A stretch of DNA of 64,000 nt, taken from contig OY760427.1 in NCBI GenBank assembly GCA_963663495.1, positions 3,658,001 through 3,722,000 on the forward strand, written 5' to 3'. The notes beneath the pieces were generated by a model, which was not told the DNA's origin, did no database searches, and was given only the letters and a program-made list of their open reading frames with translations. The stretch comes from G963663495 sp963663495. Lineage in GTDB: Bacteria; Bacteroidota; Rhodothermia; Rhodothermales; Bin80. Of this stretch, positions 1 to 7,908 are shown piece after piece; the first letter of the stretch is position 1, and each line of letters starts with the position of its first letter. The translations under genes were made by a program, and so were the position numbers.

Positions 1-1035
1 CTCATCGTACTCCTTCTCGTCCAGATTTGTGACCACAAAGCGGGCATTGTACCCCCGCGCTCCCGGCAAGTATTCCGCCTTTGCCACTACCCGGCGCTCT
101 CGACTCCAACTCTTCAACGTGCGGTAAGGAAAGCTGCGAAAATGCCTCGCAGGCTCCCCGCTGGACTCGCATTGCTTCCGACTGGCTTCCATTTCCGCCT
201 CGATAGCCTGCTGCAGGCGCGAATTCCGCCCCAATCCCACGATATAGGTCACATTCTTCTTCTCACACCAGGACAGAATCTTGTCGCGGCAAAATCCGCT
301 GTCCGCACGAATCCAGATCTCTACATCCGGCCATAAGCGCCGTATCTGCTTCACCACCCGCTTCAGCACCTTTTTGGCCCCCTTCGAAGCATCAATATTG
401 GACGGACGAGTAACCGAAGCTACGATATGCTCTCCGCACGTGACGTACAACGGCAGATAGCAGTAAACACCATAGTACCCGTGATAAAACCTTCCCTCCT
501 GATTGCCATGCAACACATCATCCGTGGCGTCCAGATCCAGAATGATACGCTCCGGTGGCTCCTCATAGCTTTCAAGGAAAAGCTCCGTCAACTCCTTATG
601 CACCTTTTTCGGATTCGCCGCCATACGTTTGTATCGATCTTTGTCGGCGGTTCCCTCGACCGACAATTCCAGCCGATTAAGCGTCTTGGAACTGGCAAGG
701 GGATGCCCCTTATCGCGATCACGCACACGCTCGTCTCCCTCAATATCCTCGCATCCCACGGCCAGGCAAAGTATTGGATCATCCCGCAGCCTATCGTGGT
801 CATTGAGGTCTTCGTAGCCCAAGAGTAGGCCGAAGATGCGCTGCCCCAGCAGGCGCTTTATGCTATGTTCCACCCGGGATGGGTCCCGGTAATCGGAAAA
901 GCAGTCAGCCATTCGGACTAATAATTGGCATCTCTCCTCGACTTCGCGCAGGGCCAAGGCTCCTGCATTGGATGACATGCGTCCGCCGTCGAATTCTGCG
1001 ATGATTTTCCGCTTTCCTATCTTGGAAAACTCCAC
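1..1035 (-). CDS. IS1380-family DDE transposase, C-terminus beyond left edge
   Basis: This minus-strand frame has no stop from a GTG at 1035 to the window edge, giving 345 residues of a family usually around 430-450. It contains the IS1380 signature LDLDATDD followed by HGNQEGRFYHGYYG and a later IRADSGF segment, which carry the first two catalytic aspartates of the DDE fold. The N-terminus reads VEFSKIGKRKIIAEFDGG, ending in a GGRMSSNAG segment, as expected for the family. The protein would cut and paste its own element. The C-terminal part with the catalytic glutamate is outside the window. Confidence 0.88.
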   Translation of the reverse strand, partial: MEFSKIGKRKIIAEFDGGRMSSNAGALALREVEERCQLLVRMADCFSDYRDPSRVEHSIKRLLGQRIFGLLLGYEDLNDHDRLRDDPILCLAVGCEDIEGDERVRDRDKGHPLASSKTLNRLELSVEGTADKDRYKRMAANPKKVHKELTELFLESYEEPPERIILDLDATDDVLHGNQEGRFYHGYYGVYCYLPLYVTCGEHIVASVTRPSNIDASKGAKKVLKRVVKQIRRLWPDVEIWIRADSGFCRDKILSWCEKKNVTYIVGLGRNSRLQQAIEAEMEASRKQCESSGEPARHFRSFPYRTLKSWSRERRVVAKAEYLPGARGYNARFVVTNLDEKEYDE

Positions 1036-1165
1036 GGGTTGGACCGGGCAGTTTGTGGAGATGGTTTATGAACGCATGATGGCGTATAAGTGTATACCAA
1101 TGGCACACTTTGGCACCAAACAGTTCCCAAAATGACCAGCCGTGGTGAGATTTGCGGGCTGGGCG
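1..1165 (-). mobile_element. IS1380-family element, truncated by window edge
   Basis: The element contains the transposase described in the next entry plus about 130 bases upstream of it. Its inner end lies near 1140-1165, directly against the broken third gene of the minus-strand operon, where that gene's reading frame stops. The other end is outside the window, so terminal repeats and target duplication could not be compared. It is a different IS1380 lineage from the pair at 45441 and 50443. Confidence 0.75.
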
Positions 1166-1336
1166 TTAGTGCTCAATCCGGCCCAGCGTGAACGAGGAGA
1201 GGCCCGTTGAGCCGAGCAGGTTGACGAATGCTCTCGCCATGCCTGGCGACATTTCCGGGTCGAGCACGGAGGCGAGTGCCCTTGTCACGGCTTCCTCGGT
1301 CCTCCACCTCGGTACGAGATTGCTCAGCAGGCTCAT
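1166..1336 (-). pseudogene. 5' fragment of an unidentified gene cut by IS1380
   Basis: An ATG at 1336 opens a 56-codon frame (starts MSLLSNLVPRWRTEEAV, ends LGRIEH) that terminates at a TAA just where the IS1380 end begins. A GGGAAG sequence 6-7 bases upstream can serve as ribosome binding site. The start is 28 bases after the stop of the small gene at 1365, so this was the third gene of an operon with the SDH_sah protease. The composition is protein-like and ends abruptly, which is why I read it as the N-terminus of a longer protein. Its function is not identifiable; a nuclease-like partner is only a guess. Confidence 0.5.
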
Positions 1337-1364
1337 AAGAACTTCCCGGCGCCGGCGGCAGACC

Positions 1365-1565
1365 CTACCCCTGCCGACCCTTCCGCCTCGGCGACTGTCC
1401 AGAACTCCTGATGAGCTTGCCGCCCAGCGCGGGTTCCAGCCGGTAGCCGCCCACCTTCACCCCCACCTCGGCGAGCTGTTTCGCGGCCTGTTGGCTACGA
1501 TCGATTGCCGTTCGATCGATACTCGGGTTTCTCTTGAGAATCGTTGCTAGGTGATCCTTTTCCAT
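1365..1565 (-). CDS. Small protein downstream of SDH_sah protease
   Basis: A 66-residue protein (starts MEKDHLATILKRNPSIDR, basic C-terminus SPRRKGRQG). It begins 23 bases after the stop of the SDH_sah-type protease and has a GGAG about nine bases upstream of its ATG. The middle (AAKQLAEVGVKVGGYRLEP) looks like a short amphipathic helix followed by a loop. No family is recognised with certainty. Tight spacing on both sides suggests co-translation with the protease and the truncated third gene. Upstream extension of this frame overlaps the protease gene and is not used. Confidence 0.62.
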   Translation of the reverse strand: MEKDHLATILKRNPSIDRTAIDRSQQAAKQLAEVGVKVGGYRLEPALGGKLIRSSGQSPRRKGRQG

Positions 1566-1588
1566 CCGCAGGTCTCCAGTCCAGGGTT

Positions 1589-2455
1589 CTAGATAAAGTA
1601 AAGCGTGTGGACGAAAGATGCCAATCCGTTTCGTGCCATGTGGTCTCGAAGGAACCAGAAGTAGTCCCAGACGGCTTGCTTGAGCAGGGGTTCGGCGCCG
1701 AAGTCCGTGATCTTCAGTGACAGCTCTTCCTGTAGGGTCCCCATGTCGATTCCCCGACCGTGCGTCAACCACCGTTCCTGGTCGTTCAATTGCGTCGCGA
1801 TCCAACCGGCTCGCTCTTCCTTCATTTCCTGCGTGACTTGAATCCCGCGAGTTTCCGTTTCGACCCAATCCTTGAACTTATAGCTGGTCAGCCACCGCTT
1901 CAGGAGGTCTATCGAAAGGCCGCGGGCCAACTCGAACTGATGGAGTTCCGCCAAGTCGAGCTTCTGGAGCAGGACCAACTCCGCGGTCGACAGCGCCTCG
2001 CTTCTGCTCTTCTCGATCAGGTTCTCGTATTGAGCCAGGTAGGACAGCGCCGGCACGAGCCGGTCGTCCAGTTGAAGCTGCGGATCGATCGGCCCCAGGC
2101 AGGAGTGATAGTCCATCAGGATATCGTCGCCAGACATGGCTAGCACGGTCCCTGCCGACATCGCCCGATCCGGGATTAGGAACTTAACCTCGGTGTAGTG
2201 GTGGCGAAGCACGCGGACAATCCGCTCAACGACCTCGACCAAACCCCCGGGCGTGTCTAGGATCACTACCAGATTCGGCCTCCGATCTTCTCTAGCCTCG
2301 ATCGCGATCTTCACCCGGTGTTCCACTCCAGGCTGCATCGCCGAAATGATCGTGAGCCCGTCGGCGTCAAGCATCTGTTCGATGCGTTTAAGGCGGACGC
2401 TGGCCCATTCGCGGGTACTGTCCTGCGTAGTCGGCGGTACGGGAACATCGGGCAA
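1589..2455 (-). CDS. SDH_sah/ClpP-like serine protease family protein
   Basis: A 288-residue protein starting at TTG (2455), with a GAGAGGAT purine stretch just upstream. It has the crotonase/ClpP-like fold signature of the SDH_sah (serine dehydrogenase proteinase) family: VVILDTPGGLVE around residues 63-74, the nucleophile motif RAMSAGTVLAMSGDDIL with Ser100, and HSCLGPIDPQ around 117-126. The C-terminal half is helical and lacks a membrane segment, unlike SppA. It heads an operon with the two small downstream frames. The cellular substrate is unknown. I am confident of the family but not of the biological role. Confidence 0.85.
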   Translation of the reverse strand: MPDVPVPPTTQDSTREWASVRLKRIEQMLDADGLTIISAMQPGVEHRVKIAIEAREDRRPNLVVILDTPGGLVEVVERIVRVLRHHYTEVKFLIPDRAMSAGTVLAMSGDDILMDYHSCLGPIDPQLQLDDRLVPALSYLAQYENLIEKSRSEALSTAELVLLQKLDLAELHQFELARGLSIDLLKRWLTSYKFKDWVETETRGIQVTQEMKEERAGWIATQLNDQERWLTHGRGIDMGTLQEELSLKITDFGAEPLLKQAVWDYFWFLRDHMARNGLASFVHTLYFI

Positions 2456-3018
2456 CTCTGATCCTCTCTTCTCTCCTGGGTTGGTTCAGGGTGGAGTGCT
2501 TCAGCTTGGACGTGGGGGCTAGGGTGAATATATCCGATTGTTGCTTGAGGTGTGTTAGCAATCAATGGTTCGAGTGCGCCGGTCGATCACCATCCGGTTG
2601 CCCGAACCCCACCACTTCCCCCAGCCATCCCTACCCCCTCCCGCCAGTATCCATCACGCTCCCTCACCAATGTCATCTTGTTTTTACATTTCGTAATGTT
2701 CTCATTACGCTACGGCCCGCCGAATCAACCCACCAGAGCCACACCCAAGAACGGCGTTCTTCCCTGGACCAGACCGTGTGATGCATGGCCCCTGCGTCAC
2801 AATGGACAGCGCTTTACCGGGACGAACAGCCTGATCCTCTGCCTGGCGGCTGACGAGGCGGGCCACCGGAGCCGGTATTGGATGACGTGGGCTTAGCCCG
2901 CATTTCTCACAAGCAGGTCGAGACGTCCTGAGAAGCATCCAATTGGACATCAGCACGAGTGCGTTTGAGTCAGAACCTTGGTAGCGTGTAGTTTTTGGCT
3001 CCTCCAAGGCCAAATTCC
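2456..3018. other. Gene-poor stretch between protease operon and IS66
   Basis: Apart from the ArdC-like relic at 2738-2896, nothing convincing is seen. The minus strand upstream of 2455 should hold the promoter of the protease operon, but no clear -10/-35 pair stands out. The bases 3011-3018 left of IS66 do not match the eight bases right of it (7726-7733), so this edge is a rearrangement joint rather than a simple insertion. Confidence 0.5.
2738..2896 (+). pseudogene. ArdC-like (DUF1738) antirestriction N-domain relic
   Basis: One frame reads NGVLPWTRPCDAWPLRHNGQ and then FTGTNSLILCLAADEAGH, RSRYWMTW, followed by a stop. This matches the hallmark of the ArdC N-terminal single-strand-DNA-binding domain: (G)xxPWxxPW, then HNxxTGxxYxGxNxLLL, then a hydrophobic helix and a WMTF-like motif. 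No start codon with a ribosome site and no downstream metalloprotease-like domain are present, so this is a remnant of about 50 codons. ArdC proteins are carried by plasmids and integrative elements to evade host restriction, which fits the mobile surroundings. Confidence 0.6.
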
Positions 3019-3040
3019 GTATCCGTACGGTAAAGTACAT
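3019..3040 (+). repeat. IS66 left terminal inverted repeat
   Basis: It pairs with the reverse complement of 7704-7725 with two mismatches. The same repeat marks both ends of the second copy (54772-54793 and 56809-56830) and the tail remnant ending at 44350. Confidence 0.85.
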
Positions 3041-4277
3041 GGTAAAGCGGGCTTAGTATTGGTCTGCGTAATCCGCTTGTAGAGCTTAGTGCAAGGTGAT
3101 TATACGCCGGGTTTGGTGTGCCGATATGGGAATTTCGGAGTGGTGTGCAGCTTATCGTCCAGGCGTCTGAATGCAGGCAGCAATCAGCGTCTTTTGGGAC
3201 AAAAAACATGGGTTTTGGGGAGAAGAACCGGAACATTGTGGAGAACGCACATGTACATGAACTATGCGGTCCAAGGCATCTTTCTCCCCCTCTTCTCCTG
3301 CCGGTGAAGTCCTTTTTCAGAGGCTAAGAAACCAAGAGGCTGAGAACAAGGATCTGCGAAAACAGGTCCGTCGCTTGGAGAAAAAAGCCGATCGTCTATC
3401 CAAGAACAACGCGGATCTGGCTGCGACAATTGCCGATATGGCTGCGAAGATTAGCCATCTGGAAGATAGGTTGGAACAAGCGTATCGCCTACTCTGAGGC
3501 AAAAAGAGTGAGCGTTACACGCCGGCGGACAATGCGCAGCAAGGCCAGTTGTCTGGAGAGGAACCAGAAGCTGTTGAGCCCGAGGAGGAGGAGGAGTATG
3601 TCCCGGTAAAGCGCAAGCGGCGTGGGAAGAACAAGCCGGTGCGTGGGCCGATTCTGGACCATCTGCCCAGAGAGGTGATCCGCCTTGAGCCGGAGGGCAG
3701 CACCGCGGGTATGAAGTACATCGGCGAGGAAGTAACGGAGTACCTGGAATATGTGCCGGGCTTCACGAGGGTAGTACGGATTGTGCGGCCGAAGTACGTT
3801 GTCTGCAAGGAGCCTCGCAAGGGGGTGGTCATAGCGCCGTTGCCGAAGCGTGTCATACCGAAGGGGAAGGCGGGTCCGGGGTTGTTGGCGTATTTGGCGG
3901 TAGCCAAATATGTGGATCATATGCCGCTATACCGGCTGCGGAAGAAGTTTCAGCGCCATGGCGTGAAGCTATCGGCTGCTACAATGGGGGATTGGATTGC
4001 GAAGGTAGCGACGTATCTGGGTCCGTTAGGAGATGCGTTGCGTAAGGAGGTGCTTCGTAGCGGGTATCTGCAGGTGGATGAGACAACGTTCCCGGTGCAA
4101 AAGCCGAAGAAGAAAGGGAAGGAGTGCGCCAGGCTAACTGGCAAGGTATAGCGGGTGAAAGTCCCGTAATATGAAGCTACAACCAAGTACATATTTCCGC
4201 GAGCCGTGCGTGGCTACTCGTGAGGGTAGACGCGAAGCGTCGGTAGCGGTGCGTGTGGCCAGGGACATGGAGCATCG

Positions 4278-4983
4278 GTACGCCAGGCTAACTGGCAAGG
4301 ATATAGCGGGTGGAAGTCCCGTAATATGAAGCAAGAACCAAGCACATATTTCCGCGAGCCGTGCGCGGTCACTCGTGAGGGTGGACGTGAAGTGTCGGTA
4401 GCGGCGCATATGGCCAGGGATATTGAGCAACGAAAGATGTGTCGTTCGGGTCGCCGAGATTATCGGTGCGGTCGAAGGCAATATGTTCGTCATCGTTATG
4501 GTGAGAGGGCGGACAGGCCCGCGGTGTCTAAGACCCCATGGACGTATGTACATATCCTGCCGGGACCTGGGAGATCTTTTCAACGCCCAGCGCCAAGGGC
4601 GGGGCCGCCGAAGCGTAGGCGAAATGCTGATCGGAGGATGTACGTTGAAGAGAAGTCCGATGCGATGATAGTAGTGATGAAGCTGGCGAACAAAGCATGG
4701 AAGACCATGTGGCGGAGTTGGTGGAGCGGAGCGTCGCACCCGAGGGGAAACCGTAGTTCCCGGCATGCACTGGACGCAGAGCCAGGTTCGTATGCAACAT
4801 GGCACGCACTGGACACAGAGCCAGGTTCGTATGCCAGGGGAAGGTGCGGTTACGGCAACGGACCGGTTCGCTGGTCTGTTAACGTCATGCGCGGTGGCGC
4901 GACCCAAGGGAAGAGCCGGATGCGTTAGCGCGCACGTCCGGATCTGTGCGGGGCCTCCGGGGAAACCCGGGGGCTACCGCGAG
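4278..4983 (+). mobile_element. ORF-less group II intron nested in outer intron
   Basis: A 706-base relative of the outer intron, starting GTACGCC and carrying its own domain V at about 4913-4945. Removing 4278-4983 rejoins outer-intron sequence (GAGCATCG to AAAGACTTC) with exactly the length seen in the uninterrupted homologous stretch GAGCAACGAAAGATG inside the inner intron itself. It keeps domains I-III and a remnant aligning with the first part of the outer RT gene, then jumps to the domain IV 3' part, so the RT was deleted. A 39-bp tandem duplication inside it is absent from the sister copy at 33642-34308. Movement presumably needs RT supplied in trans. Confidence 0.85.
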
Positions 4984-5197
4984 AAAGACTTCTTGTTCGG
5001 GTTGCCGAGGCTCTTCCTTTGGTCGAAGGCAACATGTCCGTCATCGTTATGGTAAGACGGCGGACAGGCCCGCGGTGTCCGAGACCCCATGGACGCACGT
5101 ACATACCTTGTCGGGACCTGGGAGGTCTTCATACTGTCCTGCAGTCGTGCGGAACCGCGAAGGAAAGGTGGAGACACCGTAACCGGAGATGCACGGT

Positions 5198-6697
5198 ATG
5201 AAGAAGTCAGACGACAGCATAGTAGCGATGAATGCTGCGAACAAAGGGGACGATACCCTGGCGGAGCAGCGGGAGCGAAGGCTGTCGCCCGAGGGGAAAT
5301 CGCGAGATCCTACCACGCACCAGGCGCAGAAATGGGCTCGCGTGTCACAGGGGAAGGAGCGGTTACGGGAGTTCGTGAAGCGAAACCCAGCGGAGCGTCT
5401 CACGACGTTACTGCACCATGTCAGCATGGAAGCGCTTAGGACTGCCTTCCACGCGCAGAAGTATGAAGCGGCACCGGGAGTGGATGGTATGACATGGGAG
5501 AGGTACGCGGAGGATTTGGAGGACCGTTTGACGGACCTTCACCGACGTGTACATACAGGAGCGTACCGGGCGACCCCGTCCAAGCGGGTAGAGATACCCA
5601 AGCCGGACGGAGGTACACGACCGCTTGGCATGGCTGCACTGGAGGACAAGATCGTCCAGAGGGCTGTGGTGGAACGTATACTGACTCCGATTTTCGAGGA
5701 GGAGTTTGTGGGTTTCAGCTATGGGTTCCGGCCGAAGCGCAGCGCGCACGACGCGTTGGATGCTTTGGCATACGTGATAGAGCGTCGCAAGGTCAACTAC
5801 ATTGTGGACGCCGACATTCGCAAGTTCTTTGACACGGTAAACCAGGAGTGGCTTATCCGCTTCTTGGAGCATCGTATTGCGGATAAGCGGGTGATTCGGT
5901 TGATCATCAAGTGGTTGAAGGCGGGCGTGATGGTAGATGGGATGTGGCGGGATAGTGAGGAGGGTACACCGCAGGGTGCGGTGATTTCCCCTATACTGGC
6001 CAACATTTATCTTCATTACGTGTTGGATCTTTGGACCGATGCATGGCGCAAGTCACAGCGGAGTGCGGGGGAGGTCTACATCATTCGTTATGCGGATGAT
6101 TTCGTGGTGTGTTTCCAGTACGAGGGGACAGCGCAACGTTATCTGCGTGCACTGCGGGATCGGCTTGATACGTTCGGGTTGAGACTGCATCCGGGGAAGA
6201 CTCGTCTGATTGAATTCGGGCGACATGCCGAGGAAGATCGCAGGAAGCGTGGTGAGGGTCGACCGGAGACATTCGACTTTCTGGGATTTACGCATTACTG
6301 TCGTAGAGATCGGAGGGGGCGATTTAGTCTTGGTCGTAAGCCGATAGCCAAGCGTATGGCTCGTTTTCTGAAGCGCGTGAAGGGGCAGCTGATTCGCCGC
6401 ATGCACCGCCCGGTGCATGAGACGGGGAAATGGTTGGGGCGGGTGCTCAACGGATGGTTGAATTACTATGCCGTACCGACGAGTTACCGGTACCTTGCGA
6501 GCTGCTACATCCGGCTGTACTGGATATGGATGCGTGTGTTACGACGACGTTCCCAGCGGGATCGTACGACGTGGGACACGATGGACAAGCTCACTGCGAT
6601 ACACTGGCCGAAGTTGGAGATCCGGCACCCATGGCCTTCCACACGATTCACCGTTAAGCGCGCTGGCGCGACCCAAGGGAGGAGCCGGATGCGTTAA
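5198..6697 (+). CDS. ltrA: Group II intron reverse transcriptase/maturase
   Basis: About 500 residues. RT motifs run in order: GVDGMTWERYAEDL, KPDGGTRPLGMAALEDKIVQ, GFRPKRSAHDAL, DADIRKFFD, GTPQGAVISPILANIYL and the catalytic YADDFVVCF (around residue 300), then the thumb and GIIM maturase domain (WLGRVLNGWLNYY). No HNH endonuclease domain follows. I prefer ATG 5198 because GGAG lies about nine bases upstream; ATG 5189 is also possible. The 3' end runs into domain V. It should splice and mobilise its own intron and plausibly the two ORF-less relatives. The frame is intact. Confidence 0.92.
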   Translation: MKKSDDSIVAMNAANKGDDTLAEQRERRLSPEGKSRDPTTHQAQKWARVSQGKERLREFVKRNPAERLTTLLHHVSMEALRTAFHAQKYEAAPGVDGMTWERYAEDLEDRLTDLHRRVHTGAYRATPSKRVEIPKPDGGTRPLGMAALEDKIVQRAVVERILTPIFEEEFVGFSYGFRPKRSAHDALDALAYVIERRKVNYIVDADIRKFFDTVNQEWLIRFLEHRIADKRVIRLIIKWLKAGVMVDGMWRDSEEGTPQGAVISPILANIYLHYVLDLWTDAWRKSQRSAGEVYIIRYADDFVVCFQYEGTAQRYLRALRDRLDTFGLRLHPGKTRLIEFGRHAEEDRRKRGEGRPETFDFLGFTHYCRRDRRGRFSLGRKPIAKRMARFLKRVKGQLIRRMHRPVHETGKWLGRVLNGWLNYYAVPTSYRYLASCYIRLYWIWMRVLRRRSQRDRTTWDTMDKLTAIHWPKLEIRHPWPSTRFTVKRAGATQGRSRMR

Positions 6698-6714
6698 CGC
6701 GCACGTCCGGATCT
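6682..6714 (+). ncRNA. Group II intron domain V (outer intron)
   Basis: The 33-base hairpin starts with GAGCCGG, has the short GCGTTAACGC apical stem and returns as CACGTCCGGATCT. Nearly identical hairpins lie at 4913-4945 and 34238-34270, each in one intron. Domain V is the catalytic core, so all three copies look splicing-competent by this criterion. The last codons of the RT gene overlap its 5' half. Confidence 0.8.
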
Positions 6715-7703
6715 GTCCGGGGGGCCCGGGGCGACTCGGGTCCCTACCGGTATGGAAAAACGAAGGAAAGACGCATCGCGGCTATCTTTGGGTATACCTG
6801 GCACCGCGGGCGAAGGTGGTGATGATGGATTACAGCCCGAGCCGTGCGCGCGCTGGACCGTGGGAATTCTTGCGCGGATATAGAGGGGCGATGCAAACCG
6901 ACGGGTATGTGGTGTACGATGCGTTTGGTACGCGGGGCGGGATAACGCTGTTTGGATGTATGGCGCATGCGCGTCGCAAGTTTTATGACTGCAGGAAAAA
7001 GGAGCCCAAGAAGGTGCGCCATGTAATGGAGGAAATCCGGCAGTTGTATGCGATAGAGCGTGGGTTGCGTAAGGAGGGAGCTGGTCCGGCTCGTCGTGTG
7101 GAGGTACGACAGGAGGAGGCACGGCCGGTACTGGAGAAGTTGAAGCCATGGCTTGAGGAGAGTAGTGAGCACCGGCCGAGTGCGGGATGGGATGAAGCCG
7201 TGGGGTACATGCTCAACAGGTGGGAGAAGCTGGCTTGTTACCTGGAAGACGGGAAGGTTGAGATTGATAACAATCTGGTCGAGAACCAGATGCGGGCGAT
7301 TGCGCTTGGTCGGAAAAACCATCTGTTTGCGGGATCGCATGCGGCAGCGCAGCGGTCCGCAGTACTGTGCTCTCTTTTTGCCACATGCAAGTTGCAATCG
7401 ACAAACCCGATTGAATGGCTTACCGACGTACTACGCCGTCTTCCGACACATCCTGCCGACCGCATGGCTGAACTCTTGCCCCATCATTGGAAAGCCAGTC
7501 GGGACTTGCAGCAAGCTACCGTCAAGAAAGCGGCATAGGAGCCCCTAAACAGGCGCGCCCGGGTCATCCGATAGATCCGTGTACGGGTCTGCGAATACGC
7601 TGTCAGGTACTTGACTCCTGCACACCCAACCGACGCTAGCCTATAAACCTTCGAACCGCGCTCTAACTTACTCTAATTGAGAGAGTAAATACCCTCGGTT
7701 ATA

Positions 7704-7725
7704 ATGTACTTCACCGGACGGATAC
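7704..7725 (-). repeat. IS66 right terminal inverted repeat
   Basis: Partner of 3019-3040. The same right end is found at 44329-44350 in a solo IS66 tail and, reversed, at 54772-54793. Confidence 0.85.
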
Positions 7726-7756
7726 CCTAAACTGGTGTTTTCAGCCCCTCTCATGG
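7726..7756 (+). mobile_element. IS1380 tail fragment, left of IS256-like insertion
   Basis: These bases equal the segment of the intact IS1380 copy around 47188-47218. They continue at 11674 once the IS256-like element and one 8-bp duplication are removed. They start directly at the IS66 right repeat, so the rest of this IS1380 copy has been lost. Confidence 0.8.
7749..7756. repeat. 8-bp target site duplication (left)
   Basis: TCTCATGG occurs here and at 11674-11681, immediately outside both ends of the IS256-like element. The uninterrupted target can be seen in the IS1380 copy near 47210-47217. Confidence 0.9.
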
Positions 7757-7908
7757 GGCGGCGTGCCATTCCTTGTTGGCTGAAAATCCGGTCGGTGCCG
7801 GCTGGAACGGCTATAATGTACAGATTCTGCGCTCATCCTGACACCCCTGATTGTAGTTCTGATCAAAGAATTATGGGCTTTTGCAGCGGTTATCAAGCCC
7901 GCAAGTAT

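Larger units (their letters stand above)
4124..6754 (+). mobile_element. Group II intron (outer member of twintron)
   Basis: It begins GTGCGCC, matching the group II 5' consensus GUGYG, and ends shortly after a canonical domain V (about 6682-6714, GAGCCGGATGCG...CGCACGTCCGG). It carries a reverse transcriptase in domain IV. Its domain I is interrupted at 4277/4278 by a second intron. Without that insert the outer intron is about 1.93 kb, a normal length for an RT-bearing group II intron. The 3' boundary at 6754 is chosen because it restores the IS66 reading frame; it is uncertain by one to three bases. Confidence 0.85.
3264..7538 (+). pseudogene. IS66 transposase interrupted by introns and a TGA
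   Basis: Exon 1 runs 3264-4123 and exon 2 6755-7538. Together they align along their length with the intact 545-residue transposase at 54948-56585: an N-terminal coiled coil (LRKQVRRLEKKADRLSK), a zinc-finger-like middle, and a DDE domain containing QTDGYVVYDAFG and the C-terminal KVEIDNNLVENQMR. Removal of 4124-6754 rejoins the frame with one extra codon relative to copy 2. Independently of the intron, codon 78 is TGA (3495-3497) where copy 2 has a serine codon, so even a spliced message would not give full-length protein. Confidence 0.85.
3019..7725 (+). mobile_element. IS66-family element, copy 1, split by a twintron
   Basis: Bounded by 22-bp terminal inverted repeats at 3019-3040 and 7704-7725 (outer bases GTATCCGT, two mismatches). 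It contains a single large tnpC-like transposase gene and no tnpA/tnpB. Without the group II introns it would be about 2.08 kb, close to the 2059-bp intact copy at 54772-56830. The flanking 8-mers do not match. Copy 1 also carries an in-frame TGA in its transposase and is therefore probably dead, whereas copy 2 is intact. Confidence 0.85.

Noticed and set aside
1566..1868. Upstream extension of the 66-residue protein to a 167-residue protein
   Set aside because: The extension overlaps the protease gene in another frame with low-complexity Arg/Gly/His content. The internal ATG at 1565 has a ribosome site.
2705..3040. A 111-codon minus-strand frame upstream of the protease operon
   Set aside because: No ribosome site, it overlaps the IS66 terminal repeat, and the opposite strand has the better supported ArdC-like match.
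4326..4928. A 200-codon Arg-rich frame, also present at the matching place around 33690-34253
   Set aside because: It lies wholly inside the structured ORF-less group II intron, includes domain V, and resembles no protein. It is best explained by intron RNA sequence and an RT remnant.
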